NCBI GenBank assembly: GCA_963824415.1
Contig: CAWGPM010000003.1
Location: 62,001 to 126,000, forward strand
Direction of reading: 5' to 3'
Length of the DNA: 64,000 nt
DNA from: JABDQA01 sp963824415
GTDB taxonomy: Bacteria; Desulfobacterota; Desulfobulbia; Desulfobulbales; Desulfocapsaceae
Shown here: piece after piece, positions 59,292 to 64,000 of the stretch
Layout: each line of letters begins with the position of its first letter
Position numbering within the stretch: the stretch's first letter is position 1
The notes under the pieces: generated by a model
The model's input: the letters and a program-made list of their open reading frames with translations, nothing else
Told to the model about the DNA's origin: nothing
Databases searched by the model: none
Made by a program: the position numbers and the translations under genes

Positions 59292-61628
59292 CTACATCGG
59301 GTTTATCTGCCAGATGCCGCAGGGGCAGGTGTCGGCGCAGAAGCCGCAGCCGATGCATTTGAGCTCATCGGAGAGATACTCGAAACTGCTCTCGTCGCCG
59401 AAATGAATTTCGCTTCTGGAGATTGCCCCGGTGGGGCATATGGTTTCACAGAGATGGCAGTCGCGGCAGGTAGCACAGGACAGACAGCGGTCGGCCTGAG
59501 CCTGCTCGGTGCCGCCCTTAGCGCCCGGATTGTAATGGGTGATGGTCAGGGCCTGCTGGGGAACGAGCTTTTTGTCAAAGGGCCGGTACTCTTCACCTCT
59601 GATCTCGGCCAGAATTACTTCCGCCGCGCTTTTACCGGCCCCGAGGGCATCGGTGGCCAGGCCCGGTTTTTCGACATCGCCGATGGCCAGGATCCTTGCA
59701 TCGGAGGTCTTATGGCCGGTATCCGTTTTGATCCAGTCTGCTCCGCCAACCGTAAGCGTCTGCACCGATTTGGGCAGAAACGGCAGTGACGGCACATCAC
59801 CGATCGAGATAAACACCGTTTGGGCGGGAATCAGCTCACCCGTGTCGGTGAGCAGTCCTTCGCCGGTCACCTCTTTGGTCATCACCGGCCACTTGAATTG
59901 AGCGCCAAGCGCCTCGGCGGCTTCTTTTTCCTTGCCAAAAGCCAGTGGTTTCTGGATATCGACCAGAGTCACCAGGTCGGCCCCAAGGCGATATGCCTCA
60001 CAGGCCACATCACAGCCCACGTTGCCCGCACCGATAACCACTACCTCACGGCCGACGTTCATCTTGTCCTTGCCCTTGGCTTCCTTGAGAAAATCAAGGG
60101 CGGGTACGACCTGCTCGTGGCCGGGGAAGGTGAGTCTTCTGGGCTGGTGGGTACCCACCGCGATGATCACGTAATCATACTCGTCGAGCAGTTTCTGGAA
60201 CTTGGCACTGCTCATGTCGGTATTGAGATGAACCTGGACATTGGAAAGCGACATGAAGCGCTTGATCTCTTCATCCCAGATGGCCTGGGGCAGCCGTTCC
60301 CAGGGCACGACCTGGGCCAGTTTGCCGCCCAACTGGGCGTCGCGCTCGAAGATATGGGCCTCGACACCACCGATGGCAAGCTGCCAGGCAGCGTTGAGTC
60401 CGGCTGGTCCGCCGCCGATGATGGCCACCTTTTTGCCCAGCGGTTCGGCCTCCTCGGGTGCCTTGAAATCGGCCACTGCCCGACCCAGGACCTGCATCTC
60501 GATGGAGCCGTCCACACCGGTACGGGTACAATTTTCCATGCACAGGTTGGGGCATACCGCACCGCAGACCGAGGCGGGCAGCGGGGTATAGCTCAGAATC
60601 AGTTCGTAGGCCTCGGAAATTCTGCCTTCGCGGATCAGCCGCAGCCGCTCCACCGTGGGAATATGAATCGGGCAGTAATAGGTGCAGGGAGCCGCCGATT
60701 CGTTGTTTGACCACCAGGGTGCCCGGCGCCGGAGCTCGCCCGTTTCGATGGCTCCGATAACCGAGCGGTCGAGTCCGGGGGAGAGGTCGCGCAGGGGGTC
60801 GCCGCCGCCGAAGGCCTTGTTCCAGAACTGCTCCTTGAACTGGGCCATCGGCATCGGCCCGGACCACATCAGGGCACGTTCCTGGGGAGTGACCGAAACG
60901 AGCACTTGCCATTCATCGCGCACGGTGAGTGTTTTGAAAAGATCTTGCCGGCCGATCCGCTTCAGATAACCGCCGATGTTTTTTAGCAGCCATTGCCACT
61001 GCTCGTCGTCGGGGAGGCCGAGCTTGGCGTTGTTTTGTGAATAGGAGCCGTCGTCTTTGCCGCGGAAATAAATGAGACCGCCGACCATACCGACACAGGG
61101 CCGGTAGCCGAGAATATTGTTTGGATTCTTGGGCTCAATCCCGCAGATTACCGCAATACCGCCACAGTTGAACTCGGCAAAGGAATCACCGGTGGAGCCC
61201 AGCACCCAGAGTTCCGGGCGGGCATATTCGGGATTCCATTTGGTCATGGTCAACCCGCGGGCGCCAATGGAGCCGCCGATGAACACCTTGCCGGCGGCCA
61301 TCGCGTTACAGGCACCGTTGGTGGCGTCGCCCAGTACGGTGATTTCAGCACCGATATTGAGATAGCCGACATCATCTGAAACCGAGCCTTCACAGGTGAT
61401 CGTGGTACCGGGCATGCCCATGGAGCCGAGGCGCTGGCCGCAGGGGCCCTTGACGTTGAGGCGCAGGCCGCCCTCACGGTACAGGCGGATGCCGATATTA
61501 TGCTGGCCATACGATTCCAGCGTCAGGCTGGTTCTGGCGGCGGCGGCTTCGCGGACCATATATTCGAATTCCATCGAACTGATCCGGTTGCCGTTTTTAT
61601 CAAGACCTTTGATTACCTTCCTAGCCAC
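59292..61628 (-). CDS. glutamate synthase subunit: GXGXG domain fused to FAD oxidoreductase and ferredoxin
   Basis: A 778-residue fusion. The N-terminal part (about 1-240) is the glutamate synthase GXGXG beta-helix domain, with GACNAMAAGKVFIGGSIGA. The middle is a GltD-type oxidoreductase with an N-terminal cysteine cluster (CGAVCPNLCMENC), FAD loop VAIIGGGPAGLNAAWQL and NAD(P) loop VVIGAGNVGCDVACEA. The C-terminal ferredoxin has CRDCHLCETICP and CIGCGFCADTCP. It would feed electrons to the FMN subunit upstream (61673-63313). It is the last gene of the operon. Confidence 0.88.
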   Translation of the reverse strand: MARKVIKGLDKNGNRISSMEFEYMVREAAAARTSLTLESYGQHNIGIRLYREGGLRLNVKGPCGQRLGSMGMPGTTITCEGSVSDDVGYLNIGAEITVLGDATNGACNAMAAGKVFIGGSIGARGLTMTKWNPEYARPELWVLGSTGDSFAEFNCGGIAVICGIEPKNPNNILGYRPCVGMVGGLIYFRGKDDGSYSQNNAKLGLPDDEQWQWLLKNIGGYLKRIGRQDLFKTLTVRDEWQVLVSVTPQERALMWSGPMPMAQFKEQFWNKAFGGGDPLRDLSPGLDRSVIGAIETGELRRRAPWWSNNESAAPCTYYCPIHIPTVERLRLIREGRISEAYELILSYTPLPASVCGAVCPNLCMENCTRTGVDGSIEMQVLGRAVADFKAPEEAEPLGKKVAIIGGGPAGLNAAWQLAIGGVEAHIFERDAQLGGKLAQVVPWERLPQAIWDEEIKRFMSLSNVQVHLNTDMSSAKFQKLLDEYDYVIIAVGTHQPRRLTFPGHEQVVPALDFLKEAKGKDKMNVGREVVVIGAGNVGCDVACEAYRLGADLVTLVDIQKPLAFGKEKEAAEALGAQFKWPVMTKEVTGEGLLTDTGELIPAQTVFISIGDVPSLPFLPKSVQTLTVGGADWIKTDTGHKTSDARILAIGDVEKPGLATDALGAGKSAAEVILAEIRGEEYRPFDKKLVPQQALTITHYNPGAKGGTEQAQADRCLSCATCRDCHLCETICPTGAISRSEIHFGDESSFEYLSDELKCIGCGFCADTCPCGIWQINPM

Positions 61629-61672
61629 AGAAGAACTCCTTGATTGAAGAGCTGAAAACGAAACCGCTCTGG

Positions 61673-63313
61673 TTAACAGACATATTTGATCTGCAGCCGC
61701 TCTGCGGCATCCTTGTCGTTGATGCCGATCGCATCGGACATGCCGATGGGCAGGCTCTGGGATCGGCCGAGCGGGGCCATGATCTTCTTTACCTCGGTGC
61801 GGATCGCCATATAAGTTTCGGCGACCCGTTCAGCTACGCTGTCGGGATCCAGCCGTCGGTAGAGTTTAGGATTCTGGCTGGTGATTCCCTTCGGGCAGAT
61901 GCCGACGTTGCAGACGTTGCAGCGATTCTGTTCGTTGCCCAGGCAGCCGGCGGTGGACTGCATGATGTATTTACCGATATGCACCGCGCTGGCGCCGAGC
62001 ATGACCAGGGCCATGCCGTTCTGCGCCACATTGCCGTTCTTGCCCACACCGCCGGCCGCATAGATCGGCACTTCGTTCTGCATGCCCTGGGCGGCCAGGT
62101 CGAGATAGCACTCGCGCACGTTGGAGGCGACCGGGTGCCCGGTGGCATCCATCGACACGCTGTAGGCCGCTCCCGTGCCGCCGTCGATGCCGTCGATCAG
62201 CAGGCCGCCGGCATAGGGGTTGCGCACCAGGTTGTTGAGCACCGACTTGGCCGAGGTGGAGGCTGAAATTTTCGGATAGACCGGCACTTTGTGATTAAAG
62301 GCCATGGACAAGGTCTGGATCATCTTCATGACGCTTTCTTCAATGGAATAAAGCGTCTGATGAACCGGTGGAGAGGGCAGGTCCACTCCTTCGGGGACAC
62401 CGCGCAGCCGGGCAATCAGTTTGGAGACCTTGTACCACATGAGCAGGCCGCCGTCGCCCGGCTTGGCGCCCTGGCCGTATTTGATTTCGATGGCCGCCGG
62501 ATAGCACTGCATGTCCGGTATGGCCCTGATGATCTCGTCCCAGCCAAAATATCCCGAAGCGATCTGCAGGATGATATATTTCAGGTACGGACTTCTCAGC
62601 ACCCAGGGAGGACAGCCGCCCTCACCGGTACACATGACCACCGGTATGTCCAGCACTTCGTTGCAGTAGGCTACGCCCTGGAGCAGACCGAGCCACATGT
62701 TCGGCGACAGGGCGCCAAAAGACATCGAGCCGATGATAAACGGAAATACTTCCCTGGTCGGCGGGATCCAGCCGCCATTTACCTTGCGCTTGAGATACTC
62801 TTCCGGCGACAGGATGCGGCCGATGGTGGTGGAAACGGTGAACTCGTGCCGGCCCGCATCGAGCGCCGGATCGGTCAGCATCGAGATCCGGTCGAACATG
62901 ATCCGGTCCAGCAGTGTCGGTCCGGTGGTGTTTCTACGGCCGCCGCGCTTATATGCTTCACCCTTCTGGTTGTTGAAAAACAGGGTCCGGTTTTCAACCG
63001 TGTTCGGAACCGGGGTGATCGCCTCGTTCGGGCAGACCATCGCGCACATGCCGCAGCCGATGCAGCTCCGCTTCATATCGGTGCGTTGCCTGATACCGAC
63101 GAAGGTCCGGTATTCGCTGCCGCGCTTTTTACTCAGCACCTCCAGATTGGGCATGCGCTGGCGCCGATAGGCCAGGTAGAGACACTCCTTCGGGCACACC
63201 GAGGTGCACTGGCCGCACAGCGTACAGCGATCTTCGCGGTGCTGGATGACCCAGGGCAGGTCGGGATAACTTAGGCTGCCAGGCTCAATGGGAATTGATC
63301 GAATTGGGACCAT
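61673..63313 (-). CDS. glutamate synthase FMN-binding subunit with two ferredoxin clusters
   Basis: A 546-residue protein. The N-terminal ferredoxin-like domain has two 4Fe-4S motifs: C30, C33, C36, C40 and C84, C87, C90, C94. The FMN-binding synthase barrel covers about residues 150-500, with IGSMSFGALSPNMWLG, EIKYGQGAKPGDGG and LIDGIDGGTGAA. The cysteines in CNVCNVGICPKG likely hold the synthase iron-sulfur cluster. It makes glutamate from 2-oxoglutarate and ammonia. The start overlaps the amidotransferase gene by 43 bp. Confidence 0.9.
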   Translation of the reverse strand: MVPIRSIPIEPGSLSYPDLPWVIQHREDRCTLCGQCTSVCPKECLYLAYRRQRMPNLEVLSKKRGSEYRTFVGIRQRTDMKRSCIGCGMCAMVCPNEAITPVPNTVENRTLFFNNQKGEAYKRGGRRNTTGPTLLDRIMFDRISMLTDPALDAGRHEFTVSTTIGRILSPEEYLKRKVNGGWIPPTREVFPFIIGSMSFGALSPNMWLGLLQGVAYCNEVLDIPVVMCTGEGGCPPWVLRSPYLKYIILQIASGYFGWDEIIRAIPDMQCYPAAIEIKYGQGAKPGDGGLLMWYKVSKLIARLRGVPEGVDLPSPPVHQTLYSIEESVMKMIQTLSMAFNHKVPVYPKISASTSAKSVLNNLVRNPYAGGLLIDGIDGGTGAAYSVSMDATGHPVASNVRECYLDLAAQGMQNEVPIYAAGGVGKNGNVAQNGMALVMLGASAVHIGKYIMQSTAGCLGNEQNRCNVCNVGICPKGITSQNPKLYRRLDPDSVAERVAETYMAIRTEVKKIMAPLGRSQSLPIGMSDAIGINDKDAAERLQIKYVC

Positions 63314-64000
63314 ATGTTGAGTTCCTTTCTATCGGGTGGAATGATAACGGTGTGTTCTCGCATGGGTTGAAAATCGAAAGCGGGATTGCGGTCGGGAATC
63401 ATCGCATCGACGCCGCACATTTCCGAGGCTATCGCCCAGACGCCTTCCCTGCCGCCGACCGTGGCCGGCCGCAGTTTCTTATGGTCCATGACCAGCAGGC
63501 AGGTTTCATCGGGCAGGGTGCCGATAACCGCATTGGGGCCATCGATAATCAACCGCCGGCAGACATTGCGCAGCCCTTTGAGAAACTCTCCCTGGGGATG
63601 CTTGTCGAGCTCGGTGAGGCTGAGCGGCGTGATCACATGCTTATAGGCCTCCAGAGGCAGTTTCATCTGTTTAAGCGTGTAGTGCAGAATATGGGTAAAT
63701 ACCTCGGAATCGCTCTGATAACCCATGTAGCCGGGAAACGACCTGCCCAGCAGCCAGTCGCGGATCGGCACGAAGGCGGTATTCTCGCCATTGGTCATGG
63801 TGGAAATACCCTGGATAAAGAACGGGTGGCAGGCGTAGAGGTTGATTCCATAGTTGGTGTTCTGCCGCCCCTGGGCCATGCACACCCGCGACTTGATCTG
63901 TCCGTCATGCAGGCTGAGCATATTGCCGACCTGCAGGGGCCAGCCGACCTCCTTGATCATTGCCACATCGGGCCAGAAGGAAAAGACCGACAGATCGCCG
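63271..64000 (-). CDS. glutamate synthase amidotransferase subunit, C-terminal part (runs off right edge)
   Basis: The last 243 codons of a class II glutamine amidotransferase subunit, which releases ammonia from glutamine for the FMN subunit. The typical segments MAQGRQNTNYGINLYACHP and MGYQSDSEVFTHILHYTL are present. The frame is open to base 64000, so the gene begins outside the window and the N-terminal catalytic cysteine is not visible. It overlaps the downstream FMN subunit by 43 bp. The three genes form one operon ending at 59231. Confidence 0.85.
   Translation of the reverse strand, partial: GDLSVFSFWPDVAMIKEVGWPLQVGNMLSLHDGQIKSRVCMAQGRQNTNYGINLYACHPFFIQGISTMTNGENTAFVPIRDWLLGRSFPGYMGYQSDSEVFTHILHYTLKQMKLPLEAYKHVITPLSLTELDKHPQGEFLKGLRNVCRRLIIDGPNAVIGTLPDETCLLVMDHKKLRPATVGGREGVWAIASEMCGVDAMIPDRNPAFDFQPMREHTVIIPPDRKELNIWSQFDQFPLSLAA

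Noticed and set aside
1..64000. CRISPR arrays, tRNA or rRNA genes, insertion sequences and attachment sites
   Set aside because: No regularly spaced repeats, no clover-leaf-like sequence, no transposase or integrase and no tRNA-flanked island were seen; a search program could still find a divergent example.

Overview
The window is about 57% GC by eye, densely coded and almost entirely housekeeping. It looks like chromosome from an anaerobic Gram-negative bacterium of the Desulfobacterota (Deltaproteobacteria), perhaps Desulfobulbales. The lineage is an inference from three things: the gene content, a lysS-lolC-lolD operon, and a split three-gene ferredoxin-rich glutamate synthase next to a mitochondrial-type aconitase. 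An outer membrane is shown by LolCD, TamA/TamB and the KDO transferase WaaA. I saw no transposase, integrase, CRISPR array, tRNA or rRNA.

Layout, left to right. 1-6156: the 5' end of an SGNH hydrolase, a DJ-1/PfpI protein, the lysS-lolC-lolD operon and rlmD. 6215-12627: tamA and tamB, overlapping and divergent from rlmD. 12739-18405: yqeY, trkA, a convergent trkH, a universal stress protein and an APC permease. 18438-22872: an AI-2E/PerM exporter, a one-domain asparaginase, an iron-sulfur flavoprotein-like reductase, an orphan NtrC-type regulator and a GNAT acetyltransferase. 23027-28639: grpE and dnaK with their promoters and terminator, trpS, an HD-domain protein and a cyclophilin-FKBP fusion. 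28852-37489: waaA, xth, nhaA, a B12/radical SAM enzyme, a phosphoglycerate dehydrogenase, a DUF362 protein and a FabL-type enoyl-ACP reductase. 37544-41519: a transglutaminase-like membrane protein in an operon with an ABC exporter. 41886-50699: maf, a gp4/Twinkle-like primase-helicase, the mutL-3D lipoprotein-trmFO operon and an aconitase gene broken at a run of ten C. 50966-56232: a large unknown protein, a possible micro-ORF, a class A penicillin-binding protein, and a phosphate transporter with its DUF47 partner. 56495-64000: a P-loop/FHA/PPP-phosphatase fusion, ogt, and the glutamate synthase operon, which runs off the right edge.

Several groups work together. LolCD, TamAB, WaaA, the penicillin-binding protein and the 3D lipoprotein build the envelope. 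TrkA/TrkH, NhaA, Pit and the APC permease handle ions and nutrients. GrpE, DnaK and the double isomerase fold proteins. MutL, Xth and Ogt repair DNA.

The features most worth a second look are the P-loop/FHA/PPP fusion, the primase-helicase with a degraded TOPRIM motif, the aconitase frameshift, the perfect hairpin in the grpE leader, and the unknown protein coupled to a penicillin-binding protein through a possible 26-residue ORF.
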